Below are positions 1 through 6,329 of a DNA stretch of 9,747 nt, in pieces. The stretch is from Candidatus Bathyarchaeota archaeon (GTDB lineage Archaea > Thermoproteota > Bathyarchaeia > TCS64), in assembly GCA_030593155.1 (NCBI GenBank), contig JAUVHT010000021.1, positions 1-9,747 of the forward strand, read 5' to 3'. Position 1 is the first letter of the stretch; every line of letters starts with the position of its first letter. A model generated the notes under the pieces. It was not told where the DNA came from, ran no database searches, and saw only the letters and a program-made list of their open reading frames with translations. The translations under genes were made by a program, and so were the position numbers.

Positions 1-966
1 CAGGAGGAGGGGGTCCGCTACATCGAGATCCGCTTCGCGCCCCAGCTACACACCGGGGAATCCTGCACAATCCTGTCGGCGCTCTCGGCGGTGGCGAAGG
101 GGATAGAGCGAGCCGAGGAAGACTACAACGGCCGCCCCGAGGTGAAGGACGGCGGTGAACCGCCATTCCGGGCGGGGATCATCGTCACAGCCCTGCGCTT
201 CTTCTCGTCCGAGTTCTCTCACACATACGAGGACATGTTCAACGCCTTCGACCTGCCTGAGGACAAGATCTTCGGCCTGGCGAGCGAGTCGCTGGTACAC
301 GCCAGCATCCGAGCCCGCGACATGCACGGTCTGCCCGTGGTGGGGGTCGACCTCGCGGGGCAGGAGGAGGGCTACCCCGCCGAGGATCACGCCCAGGCCT
401 ATCAGCTGGCCCACGAGGCGTTCCTGGGGAAGACGGTCCACGCCGGGGAGGACTACGGCCCCGAGTCCATCTTCCAGGCCATCACAGAGTGCTACGCCGA
501 CCGCATCGGCCACGGCACCTCCCTCTTCAACGCCGACCAGATCCGCGACCCCCTGATACAGGACAGGCAGGCCTACGTCGACAGGCTGGTGCAGTACATC
601 GCCGACAGGCGCATCACAGTCGAGGTGTGCCTTACATCGAACCTCCAGACGATGCCGACGCTCAGGTCGCTCCAGGATCACCCGTTCAAGAAGATGTTCG
701 ATGCGCGTTTTTCGGCCACTCTGTGCACGGACAACCGGCTGATCTCGGGCACCACCGTCAGTCGAGAGGTGGAACTCGCGGTGAAAACATTCGACCTCGG
801 GCCGAAGGAACTCGGAGATCTTCTGATCTACGGCTTCAAGCGATCCTTCTTCCCCGGACCGTACTTGGAGAAAAGGGATTACGTCCGCAGGGTGATAGAC
901 TACCGAGACGAGGTGCTCGCCCGACACGGGTTGAAGATAAAGCCCTACGGGAGCCTAACCTTCTGA
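1..966 (+). CDS. add: Adenosine deaminase, N-terminus cut by window edge
   Basis: Zinc-dependent hydrolase of the adenosine/AMP deaminase family, expected to turn adenosine (or a related aminopurine) into inosine plus ammonia in the cytosol. The frame is open from base 1, so the start lies upstream; the visible 321 residues begin at the conserved YIEIRFAPQLH strand, and the first metal motif (HxH) is missing with the N-terminus. Visible active-site motifs: VDLAGQEEG; HAGE at 439-450 (zinc His and catalytic Glu); RIGHG at 502-516; CTDN with the zinc-ligand Asp codon at 730-732. The family usually has Asp-Asp here; this protein has Asp-Asn, followed by RLISGT. I recall TDNRLMS as a common version in one bacterial-type subgroup, so activity is probably kept. 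It ends in TGA, and a stem-loop follows. The family is sure; the exact substrate is not. Confidence 0.93.
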   Translation, partial: QEEGVRYIEIRFAPQLHTGESCTILSALSAVAKGIERAEEDYNGRPEVKDGGEPPFRAGIIVTALRFFSSEFSHTYEDMFNAFDLPEDKIFGLASESLVHASIRARDMHGLPVVGVDLAGQEEGYPAEDHAQAYQLAHEAFLGKTVHAGEDYGPESIFQAITECYADRIGHGTSLFNADQIRDPLIQDRQAYVDRLVQYIADRRITVEVCLTSNLQTMPTLRSLQDHPFKKMFDARFSATLCTDNRLISGTTVSREVELAVKTFDLGPKELGDLLIYGFKRSFFPGPYLEKRDYVRRVIDYRDEVLARHGLKIKPYGSLTF

Positions 967-983
967 CAGATCGTCCTCTTCCA

Positions 984-1016
984 ATCAGATTGAACCTCCG
1001 TGTCCGTCGATCTGAT
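984..1016 (+). terminator. Stem-loop after the adenosine deaminase gene
   Basis: Bases 984-993 pair with 1007-1016 in a 10-bp stem with one T·G wobble (core ATCAGAT / ATCTGAT) and a 13-base loop, starting 17 bases after the stop codon. There is no clean T-run behind it, so it may be a 3'-end processing or stabilising hairpin rather than a terminator. The right arm can instead pair with GATCAG at 1033-1038. Confidence 0.4.
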
Positions 1017-1130
1017 CCTTCCATTAAATCATGATCAGTCTATGCACGCGTTGATGGTCTAACCACGATTGTTTACACCCGCTCGCAAGATGTTCCTTCA
1101 TCGGATTCACGAAAGTTTGAAATCGGTGGC

Positions 1131-1134
1131 GGAG
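1131..1134 (+). promoter_or_regulatory. Ribosome binding site of the creatininase-family gene
   Basis: GGAG lies 11 bases before the ATG at 1146. An ATG at 1135 overlaps this site but is out of frame, so 1146 is the best start. No convincing TATA box was seen between 1017 and 1130. Confidence 0.5.
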
Positions 1135-1145
1135 ATGGATCCATC

Positions 1146-1988
1146 ATGGCAGACGAATTATCTAACATGACTTGGTGGGAGGCCCAGGAGAAGTTTGAGG
1201 AGTCGCGGTTGGCCATCGTCCCCGTGGGCTCTATGGAGCAGCACGGCCTCCACCTCGGCTTGGGAGCCGACTGGATCCAGGCCTGGGCCATCGCGAAGAG
1301 GGTCTCGGAGAAGAGCGGCGTCCTCCTGTTACCTGTTCAGCCCTACGGGGTCTCGGGCCACCACAAGGAGTTCCCCGGGGTCATCACCCTGGAGTCCACC
1401 ACCCTCCAGCGGGTGATCTACGAGATCCTCGGGAGCCTCGACAGGTATGGCGTCGACCGGGTGGTCTTCATGAACGGCCACGGGGGCAACCTCGGCGCTT
1501 TAACGGGGGCTGCGAAGAAAGCCCGGGACGACTTTAGCATGCTCTGTGCCGTCGTCCAATGGTGGGACATCTTGGATAAGAAATCGATCCACGGCCACCC
1601 CGCCGAGGAGCACGCGGGCTACGCCGAGACCGCTTTCATGCTCGCGTCGAGGCCCGAGGCGGTGAAGATGGAGTATGCAGTCCTAACGCCTACGAGGCAG
1701 GTGGACGAGGAGATCCAGCTGGTGAGGGCCGGCTTGGCGAGGTTCAAAGATGGTGTCGTCAGGATCCCTCTGAGCACGGCGGATGTCTCTTCCACGGGCT
1801 CCATGACTGAGGCCCATCCCGACGATGTCCCAGGGACTAAGGACTACTCGATGATAACCAGGGAGTACGCCGAAGGGCTGATGGAGGAGGTCGTCAACTG
1901 GATGTGCGAGTTCGTCGCCAGGTTCGAGAAGCTCCAGATCCCGCCAAGGAGTGCATCCAAGGAAGAGGCGATGAAAGAGCTGGAGTAA
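1146..1988 (+). CDS. Creatininase-family metal-dependent amidohydrolase
   Basis: A 280-residue protein of the creatininase superfamily, cytosolic enzymes that hydrolyse amide or cyclic amide bonds with two metal ions. Motifs in order: PVGSMEQHG with Glu31 and His33; Asp42 (LGLGAD); GHHKEFPG at 71-78; NGHGGN at 110-115 with His112; HAGYAET at 156-162 with Glu161. These match the family's metal-ligand set. Known members include creatininase, the archaeal FAPy deformylase ArfB of flavin/F420 synthesis, and MftE of mycofactocin maturation. The sequence alone does not choose between them, and no neighbour belongs to those pathways. Length is close to normal for the family, perhaps slightly long at the C-terminus. 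The gene follows the adenosine deaminase gene after 179 bases and converges on the deacetylase gene with only 2 bases between stop codons. Confidence 0.88.
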   Translation: MADELSNMTWWEAQEKFEESRLAIVPVGSMEQHGLHLGLGADWIQAWAIAKRVSEKSGVLLLPVQPYGVSGHHKEFPGVITLESTTLQRVIYEILGSLDRYGVDRVVFMNGHGGNLGALTGAAKKARDDFSMLCAVVQWWDILDKKSIHGHPAEEHAGYAETAFMLASRPEAVKMEYAVLTPTRQVDEEIQLVRAGLARFKDGVVRIPLSTADVSSTGSMTEAHPDDVPGTKDYSMITREYAEGLMEEVVNWMCEFVARFEKLQIPPRSASKEEAMKELE

Positions 1989-1990
1989 CC

Positions 1991-2797
1991 TCAGCCCAAC
2001 CAGTGACGCGCGACTTCTTCGGCCGTCGCGAACCAGACGTCCGGATGCTTCTCGATGTAGTTGAGCAGCCTGTCCATGAGCATCATGTTCCCTGGCTTCC
2101 CTATGATCTGGGGATGGAACATCGTCGTGTAGCAGAGGCCATACCGGTAGTATCCGTCGAAGGCGTTGGTCCAGATCTCGTAGCCGGTCTCCGGGCTCAG
2201 CATCCTGGCGTGGTACGGGGCCATACCCGGGTAGTCGGCGAAGAGGTGGAAGTCGTCCATCTCGTAGTAAGAGGGCACGACGACGAGGCCGTTCTCAAGC
2301 TGATAGGGCAGATCGCTACCCCTCATGCTGGAGTCGTAGATGAACCCGTTATCTTTGAGAATGTCGTGAGTGTTCGGTGAAAGCTCCCCGCCGGCGGTCC
2401 TGTTCCCCACAGGCCTCACCCCCGCGGCGTCTTCGATGGCCTCGACGCACATCATGAGCCTCCTCTCCTCTTCCTCCTTAGGCACATCAGCAATGTTCTC
2501 GTGCTTCCAGCCGTGGGTGGCCAGCTCGTGGCCCCTGGAGTAGATTTCCTCGACGACATCGGGGTGGTTCTTCGCGTTCATCCCGACGACGAAGAACGTG
2601 GTCTTCACCTCATGCTCGTCGAATAGGTCCAGCATCCTGGGAATCACCCGGGCGTTCCAGACGTACTCCCCCTGGGAGTATCGCCTGGGCATCTCCACCA
2701 CCTCGGGGTTGTTACCCATGAAGACCCACTCGGCATCGAGATCGAAGGTCAGGCAGACGCAGCATCTTGCGTCGTCCGGCCAAAGACTGTCTCCCAT
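1991..2797 (-). CDS. NodB/CE4-type deacetylase (HpPgdA/PuuE-like branch)
   Basis: Metal-dependent C-N hydrolase of the polysaccharide deacetylase fold, 268 residues from the chosen start. Numbered from that start: TFDLD gives catalytic-base and metal Asp19/Asp21; THGWKH gives metal ligands His95 and His99; Arg133 lies in GNRTAGG; MFHPQ near the C-terminus supplies the catalytic His228. The layout, including YDSSMRG and the VWFATAEEVA ending, resembles the HpPgdA/allantoinase-PuuE-like branch rather than secreted chitin deacetylases. No signal peptide or membrane anchor is seen, so it is probably cytosolic. The substrate could be an N-acetyl sugar or a small amide or ureide. An in-frame ATG six codons upstream (2813-2815) is less likely, because the strong AAAGGAGGAGG site lies between the two ATGs and only serves the second. 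Confidence 0.88.
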   Translation of the reverse strand: MGDSLWPDDARCCVCLTFDLDAEWVFMGNNPEVVEMPRRYSQGEYVWNARVIPRMLDLFDEHEVKTTFFVVGMNAKNHPDVVEEIYSRGHELATHGWKHENIADVPKEEEERRLMMCVEAIEDAAGVRPVGNRTAGGELSPNTHDILKDNGFIYDSSMRGSDLPYQLENGLVVVPSYYEMDDFHLFADYPGMAPYHARMLSPETGYEIWTNAFDGYYRYGLCYTTMFHPQIIGKPGNMMLMDRLLNYIEKHPDVWFATAEEVARHWLG

Positions 2798-2801
2798 GAA
2801 G

Positions 2802-2812
2802 CCTCCTCCTTT
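2802..2812 (-). promoter_or_regulatory. Strong ribosome binding site deciding the deacetylase start
   Basis: On the minus strand AAAGGAGGAGG ends 4 bases before the ATG at 2797; its first GGAGG unit has the ideal 7-base spacing. It lies downstream of the alternative ATG at 2815, so translation should begin at 2797. Confidence 0.8.
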
Positions 2813-2850
2813 CATTTTCTGCTCATGTCGAATCCATACAAAACACTTCC

Positions 2851-2860
2851 CTTTATGAGT
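2851..2860 (-). promoter_or_regulatory. Candidate TATA box for the deacetylase gene
   Basis: The minus strand reads ACTCATAAAG. A start about 25 bases downstream would give a short leader of roughly 30 bases carrying the strong ribosome binding site. The match to archaeal TATA consensus is only moderate. Confidence 0.3.
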
Positions 2861-2877
2861 GGCTCGAAAAAGGAGCC
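2861..2877. repeat. Small inverted repeat between divergent genes
   Basis: GGCTC and GAGCC form a perfect 5-bp inverted repeat around GAAAAAG. It lies between the divergent deacetylase and antiporter genes, next to both candidate promoters. It could be a regulator site or a chance hairpin. Confidence 0.25.
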
Positions 2878-2906
2878 GAAAACAGCCGGTTTCATCCTTG
2901 GGAAGC

Positions 2907-2914
2907 TTTTTATT
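2907..2914 (+). promoter_or_regulatory. Candidate TATA box for the antiporter gene
   Basis: TTTTTATT, preceded by GGAAGC, stands in the AT-rich part of the divergent region and fits an archaeal TATA box. Transcription would start near 2935-2940, giving a leader of about 60 bases. GCTTTATGC near 2958-2966 is a second possibility with a very short leader. Confidence 0.4.
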
Positions 2915-2986
2915 GGGATATCTATAATTGCATAAAGTCGAGATCGAGCAAGTCCATGCTTTATGCGTGTTGCTAAGGCCGGAGAT

Positions 2987-2992
2987 GGTGAT
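2987..2992 (+). promoter_or_regulatory. Ribosome binding site supporting a TTG start
   Basis: GGTGAT matches the 3' end of the archaeal GGAGGTGAT site and lies 5 bases before the TTG at 2998. An in-frame TGA at 2992-2994 rules out any earlier start. Confidence 0.55.
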
Positions 2993-2997
2993 GATTT

Positions 2998-4245
2998 TTG
3001 GTTGGCGGCGAGAACTTCGTGGAGAGCTTCCTCCTCCTCATCTCCGCCACCCTCTTCCTCAGCTACATCAGCAACTTGTTCTACACGAAAACCAGGATCC
3101 CGGACATCGTCTGGCTCCTCTCCTTCGGCTACCTCCTGGGCCCGGTGCTCAACTTCTTCGACTTTGAAATTTTCGAGAAGCTCTTCCCCATGCTGATCAT
3201 GGTGACCGTCTCCATATTCTCCTTCGACACGGGGATAAACGTCGACATCTCCACGGTGATGAGAAGCGTGATCAAGGCCCTAACCCTGACCGTCGTCACA
3301 TTCATCGCGGTCACTGCCGTTGTGGGCTTCTCCCTCAGCTTCCTGTTGCCCGACATGTTCAGCCTGTTGGAGGGGATGCTACTGGGAGCGATGGTAGGTG
3401 GCCTCGGCGGCATCTCCGTCACAGGCATCCTCGACCAGCTCAAGAGCCTGATCCCCTTCATAGAGGACGAAGGCACCGTCCTGAACCTGGAGTCCACCCT
3501 CTCGGACCCCATCAAGGTGGTGGCCTGCGTAACCCTCATCCAGATGATCATGTCCCCCGGCCTCGGCCTGGAGGACGGAATGAAGGACATCCTCTTCACC
3601 TTCATAGTCTCCGCCATATTCGGCATCGCCGTTGGCCTACTCTGGGCCGAGGTGCTCAACCTCCTCTGGGGGAGGCCCTTCAACTACATGATGACCTTGG
3701 CCGCCTTATTCCCCATCTACATCGCCTCCGAGGCGGTCGCAGGCTCAGGTGGAGGGCCCATCACGGCCCTGGCCTTCGGCCTCACCATCACCAACTACCG
3801 GTACATCTCCCGGAGGCTGGGGTCTAGCCGGAAGGTGCGTGTGGACAAGCGTCGGATCCGGGAGTTCAACCAGGAGATCGCCTTCCTTATCAAGGCCTTC
3901 TTCTTCGTCTACCTCGGCCTCACGGTCTCCCTCTCCGTGGAGTACACCGTCATAGCCCTCGGGGTGGTCGCCCTCATGCTCGGCGTCCGATACTATGTCG
4001 CCTCGGCGGCTGGGGGCATCCTCAACTTCTCCTTCGGGGAGAGGGTCCTCTCCCGCCTCATCTTCCTACAGGGGACCTCCGCCCTCGTCCTCTCCAAGCT
4101 CCCCCTCTACTGGGACACGGAGAGGATCCACTTCCAGAACCCGGAGATCTACACAAACCTCTGCTTCCCCATCGTCTTCATCACCATAATATTCGTATCG
4201 ATCCTCGGGCCGGTCCTGGCCAAGAGGCAGCTTCGGAACTCCTAG
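2998..4245 (+). CDS. Cation/proton antiporter (CPA superfamily, NhaP/Kef-like)
   Basis: A 415-residue, highly hydrophobic membrane protein with roughly 12 transmembrane segments, expected to exchange Na+ or K+ for H+ across the cytoplasmic membrane. Family marks: RIPDIVWLLSFGYLLGP near residues 33-49, the usual IPxxxxLLxxGxLLGP helix; SFDTGINVDI at 75-84, equivalent to the FxxGLxxD element; a glycine-rich helix at 129-144; and ESTLSDP at 165-171, equivalent to the ESxxND motif with its ion-binding Asp (Asp170). Two differences from classical NhaP stand out: the TDP of the first unwound helix is replaced by LGG, and Asn of the ND pair is Ser. No C-terminal RCK/TrkA domain is present. Start is TTG 2998 on the basis of its binding site; GTG 3019 is the alternative. 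Ion specificity is unknown. Confidence 0.86.
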   Translation: MVGGENFVESFLLLISATLFLSYISNLFYTKTRIPDIVWLLSFGYLLGPVLNFFDFEIFEKLFPMLIMVTVSIFSFDTGINVDISTVMRSVIKALTLTVVTFIAVTAVVGFSLSFLLPDMFSLLEGMLLGAMVGGLGGISVTGILDQLKSLIPFIEDEGTVLNLESTLSDPIKVVACVTLIQMIMSPGLGLEDGMKDILFTFIVSAIFGIAVGLLWAEVLNLLWGRPFNYMMTLAALFPIYIASEAVAGSGGGPITALAFGLTITNYRYISRRLGSSRKVRVDKRRIREFNQEIAFLIKAFFFVYLGLTVSLSVEYTVIALGVVALMLGVRYYVASAAGGILNFSFGERVLSRLIFLQGTSALVLSKLPLYWDTERIHFQNPEIYTNLCFPIVFITIIFVSILGPVLAKRQLRNS

Positions 4246-4291
4246 GAAAATACGTTTAGGCTTACACGGTGAAGAATAAAATATTGAAGTG

Positions 4292-4310
4292 TGCCCCAGG
4301 GTCGCTGGCA
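4292..4310. repeat. Short hairpin between convergent genes
   Basis: TGCCCCAG and CTGGCA can pair over 6 bp with a 2-base bulge and a 5-base loop. It lies between the convergent ends of the antiporter and DUF362 genes. No T-run follows, so a terminator role is unproven. The rest of 4246-4359 holds no gene that I can support. Confidence 0.25.
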
Positions 4311-4359
4311 GGCGAATCCTAACTCCGGTCAGCCCCACAGAGCGTCTCTCTATGCTTAG

Positions 4360-5523
4360 TCATACATCGGCTACGAAGACGTTCATCCTCTCCTCATCCA
4401 GCGTGACCCTGTGACCGGCCTTCCTCATCGCCTCCGCCGATCTCCTGAGCCAGTCCCCGTGGGACCCAGGCTCGGCGTTGTCAGGATCGAACTCGGAGAG
4501 GTCGCCGTGTCCCTGGAGCCGCGCGGCCTGCATGAGCACGTTCTTCGTGGCCCAGCGGTCCAAGGCCGCGGGATCGACGCCGGCCATGACCAGATTCAGC
4601 CTCGTGGCTTCCTCGTAATTGGAGCGGGGGCCCTTCCCGGGGGTGGCGTTAACCCAGATGGCGTCCAGGACGTTCAGGGTCGGCATCCTCGTGCCCGCCA
4701 TCTCGGTGCCCATGCCCCCCGTGCCCACGCTCCGGTGGGCGCCCCGGCCGGTCAGCTTGTCCGAGACCACCCCCATGTAGTGCTTTACGCAGGCGGTGAC
4801 TCCGAATATGAAGTGGGCCTTGAGCACCGGGACGTTGACGACCTTGAGGCGCTCGCTGTCGTACTGGCTGGTCTCGGGGACCCAGACGCCGTGCCTGAAA
4901 CTGATCCGGGTGCCCTGCTTGGTGGTGAACTTGGGGTAGGAGACCTGGATTCCCGTCGTCGGGTCCTCCCCCTCGTCAAGGACATAGCCATCCTCGGAGT
5001 CGCCGTGGAAGTACTCCTCGACCTTGCGGGTGGTGATCCGGTCCCAGAGATAGGTGGAGATCCTGTGACCCGGGAAAGAGTCGACCACGTCCTGGATGGA
5101 CTGGCCCTTGTCCTCAGCGTTGTTCCTCTCGTAGTCTAGGTTCCCCCCGTAGCCGTGGGCGCCGAACTGGTCCTGTCCGTTGTCCGCCACCACGACCTCG
5201 CCGGCGAACCCGTCGGGGTGGGTGAGGATGGCCTCGATGATCGCTTTCACAAGGTCGGTGTTGGTGCCTCCCCGCTCGTCCCACTGGGAGTTAACCTTCA
5301 AGATGACCACGGCGTCCACTGGGATCAGACCGTCGGGGCCGTGGGTCCTCCCATCCCCCGCTGCCCTGTGGAATTTAAGGCCGTGGTGGCCCATGAGACC
5401 TAGGAGGGTCTCGAAGCCGCTGTCTCGGCCCGTCGTCCCCCTCACGGCGAAGATGTCCGAGGAGGGTTCGGCCTTCGCCCTCGTCTCTTCCAGCCTGAAC
5501 CCTTCAATACCGCTCACAACCAT
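4360..5523 (-). CDS. DUF362 domain protein
   Basis: A 387-residue protein of the DUF362 family, whose biochemical role is not established. Recognition rests on VILKVNSQW at 73-81 followed by TNTDLVKAIIEAIL, the NVPVLKAH segment at 230-237, GVTACVKHYMGV at 241-252, and LNVLDAIWVN near 283-292, in the order expected for the family. Many members carry a ferredoxin-type 4Fe-4S module; here no Cys clusters exist, so this is the cluster-free form. No signal peptide or membrane span is seen. The ATG is preceded by GGAGGG at 5527-5532, a close but acceptable spacing. A candidate promoter and a perfect 14-bp palindrome lie upstream, so it is probably transcribed apart from ccdA, whose gene ends 139 bases upstream. 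Confidence 0.85.
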   Translation of the reverse strand: MVVSGIEGFRLEETRAKAEPSSDIFAVRGTTGRDSGFETLLGLMGHHGLKFHRAAGDGRTHGPDGLIPVDAVVILKVNSQWDERGGTNTDLVKAIIEAILTHPDGFAGEVVVADNGQDQFGAHGYGGNLDYERNNAEDKGQSIQDVVDSFPGHRISTYLWDRITTRKVEEYFHGDSEDGYVLDEGEDPTTGIQVSYPKFTTKQGTRISFRHGVWVPETSQYDSERLKVVNVPVLKAHFIFGVTACVKHYMGVVSDKLTGRGAHRSVGTGGMGTEMAGTRMPTLNVLDAIWVNATPGKGPRSNYEEATRLNLVMAGVDPAALDRWATKNVLMQAARLQGHGDLSEFDPDNAEPGSHGDWLRRSAEAMRKAGHRVTLDEERMNVFVADV

Positions 5524-5526
5524 CTG

Positions 5527-5532
5527 CCCTCC
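5527..5532 (-). promoter_or_regulatory. Ribosome binding site of the DUF362 gene
   Basis: The minus strand reads GGAGGG ending 3 bases before the ATG at 5523. This is close spacing, but it is the only good site nearby, and it supports this start. Confidence 0.6.
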
Positions 5533-5569
5533 GTAACTACGCCTCTAAAATGCCGTTCCTCGCGGGAAA

Positions 5570-5583
5570 ACCTCTGCAGAGGT
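5570..5583. promoter_or_regulatory. Perfect 14-bp palindrome, candidate operator
   Basis: ACCTCTGCAGAGGT is identical to its own reverse complement. It lies 47 bases before the DUF362 start codon and just downstream of a TATA-like stretch, about where transcription would begin. That position suits a dimeric repressor site. No second copy was seen in the window. Confidence 0.45.
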
Positions 5584-5593
5584 CGCTATTAAC

Positions 5594-5603
5594 ACTTAAT
5601 ATT
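5594..5603 (-). promoter_or_regulatory. Candidate TATA box for the DUF362 gene
   Basis: The minus strand reads CCAATATTAAGTG around this site, in the most AT-rich part of the gap. Transcription would begin near 5570-5575, inside the palindrome, leaving a leader of about 50 bases. Confidence 0.35.
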
Positions 5604-5638
5604 GGTCAAACCGTGGTGGTTGAGCCTGAAATCTTGCA

Positions 5639-5649
5639 CACAACTTGTG
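5639..5649. repeat. CACAA-c-TTGTG inverted repeat
   Basis: A perfect 5-bp inverted repeat with a single central base, 13 bases past the ccdA stop on the minus strand and upstream of the DUF362 promoter region. It is short enough to be chance, but could be a binding site. Confidence 0.2.
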
Positions 5650-5662
5650 AAACCTCCCCCGG

Positions 5663-6316
5663 TCAGTAGGTTGCGTAATAGAAGTAGGCGAGGTAAACCC
5701 CCACGAGGATCAGTATGATCCCGCTCACCCTGTGGAGCCTGGGGGTGATCCTAGTTATCCTAGCTATGACGTAGTCCTTGGCCTCGGCTAGGAGGACGCT
5801 GGTCACCACGAGGGGGATGCCCATGCCGACAGCGTATGCGGCGAAGGTCAGTAGGCCGTTGACCGGCCCCTTCGTCATGGCGTGGAGGAGGACCGAGAGG
5901 AATATCGGGGCGGAGCAGCCGACGCCGGCCATGCCGTAGACGATGCCGAAGAGGTAGAAGCCGGGGAGGCCTTTCCTCTTGGACGGGCCCACGTTGATCG
6001 AGAAGTAGGGCAGCTGGATCTCAAGAAGCATGACCGCCCCCATTAGGATGAGTATGGCCGCCGCCACCAGATCCAGGAGGGGCACGAGCCGTTGGAGAAA
6101 AACGCCGAGGCTGGAGGCGAGGACCCCGACCACCGAGAAGACCGTCATCAGCCCGAGGGTGCAGGCGAGGCCCCCGTAGACGCCCCGGGCGACTGAGAAA
6201 TCCGAGCCCAGGTAGTAGGAGACGTAGCCCGGGAGGAGGGCGTATCCGCAGGGCGAGAATATGGAGAAGAGGCCCGCTGTGAAGGCGAAGGCGAGGCCGG
6301 GGGCGTCTAGGCTCAG
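5663..6316 (-). CDS. ccdA: CcdA-type membrane thiol reductant transporter
   Basis: A 217-residue integral membrane protein with about six transmembrane helices. CcdA/DsbD-family proteins pass electrons from cytosolic thioredoxin across the membrane to thiol proteins outside. The two redox cysteines are clear: Cys23 in SPCGYALLPGY and Cys134 in GVGCSAPIFLS, each at the usual place in one half of the inverted repeat. The first in-frame ATG (6146-6148) would delete the first half and Cys23, so the true start must be upstream. Between the tlpA stop and the SPC motif there is no in-frame ATG, GTG or TTG; CTG at 6314-6316 lies 8 bases after GGAGG and is the best start. The gene is in the same frame as tlpA and begins 12 bases after its stop, so the two are co-transcribed and probably translationally coupled. 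Confidence 0.9.
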   Translation of the reverse strand: MSLDAPGLAFAFTAGLFSIFSPCGYALLPGYVSYYLGSDFSVARGVYGGLACTLGLMTVFSVVGVLASSLGVFLQRLVPLLDLVAAAILILMGAVMLLEIQLPYFSINVGPSKRKGLPGFYLFGIVYGMAGVGCSAPIFLSVLLHAMTKGPVNGLLTFAAYAVGMGIPLVVTSVLLAEAKDYVIARITRITPRLHRVSGIILILVGVYLAYFYYATY

Positions 6317-6324
6317 TGCTTCTT

Positions 6325-6329
6325 CCTCC
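6325..6329 (-). promoter_or_regulatory. Ribosome binding site overlapping the tlpA stop, serving a CTG start
   Basis: GGAGG begins with the last base of the tlpA TAG codon and ends 8 bases before CTG 6314-6316. The overlap points to coupled translation of the two genes. Confidence 0.65.

Noticed and set aside
46..927. Long open frame on the minus strand opposite adenosine deaminase
   Set aside because: It mirrors the codon pattern of the real plus-strand gene, has no recognisable domain, and is expected in GC-rich DNA.
2985..3167. Alternative antiporter start at ATG 2985 or 2991
   Set aside because: Both are in another frame, which gives a proline-rich non-membrane peptide; an in-frame stop at 2992 limits the real gene to 2998 or later.
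4255..4350. tRNA-like text between the antiporter and DUF362 genes
   Set aside because: Bits resemble tRNA arms, but no full cloverleaf, no proper T-arm and no paired acceptor ends could be built on either strand.
4411..5139. Open frame on the plus strand opposite the DUF362 gene
   Set aside because: No domain, and the DUF362 motifs clearly belong to the minus strand.
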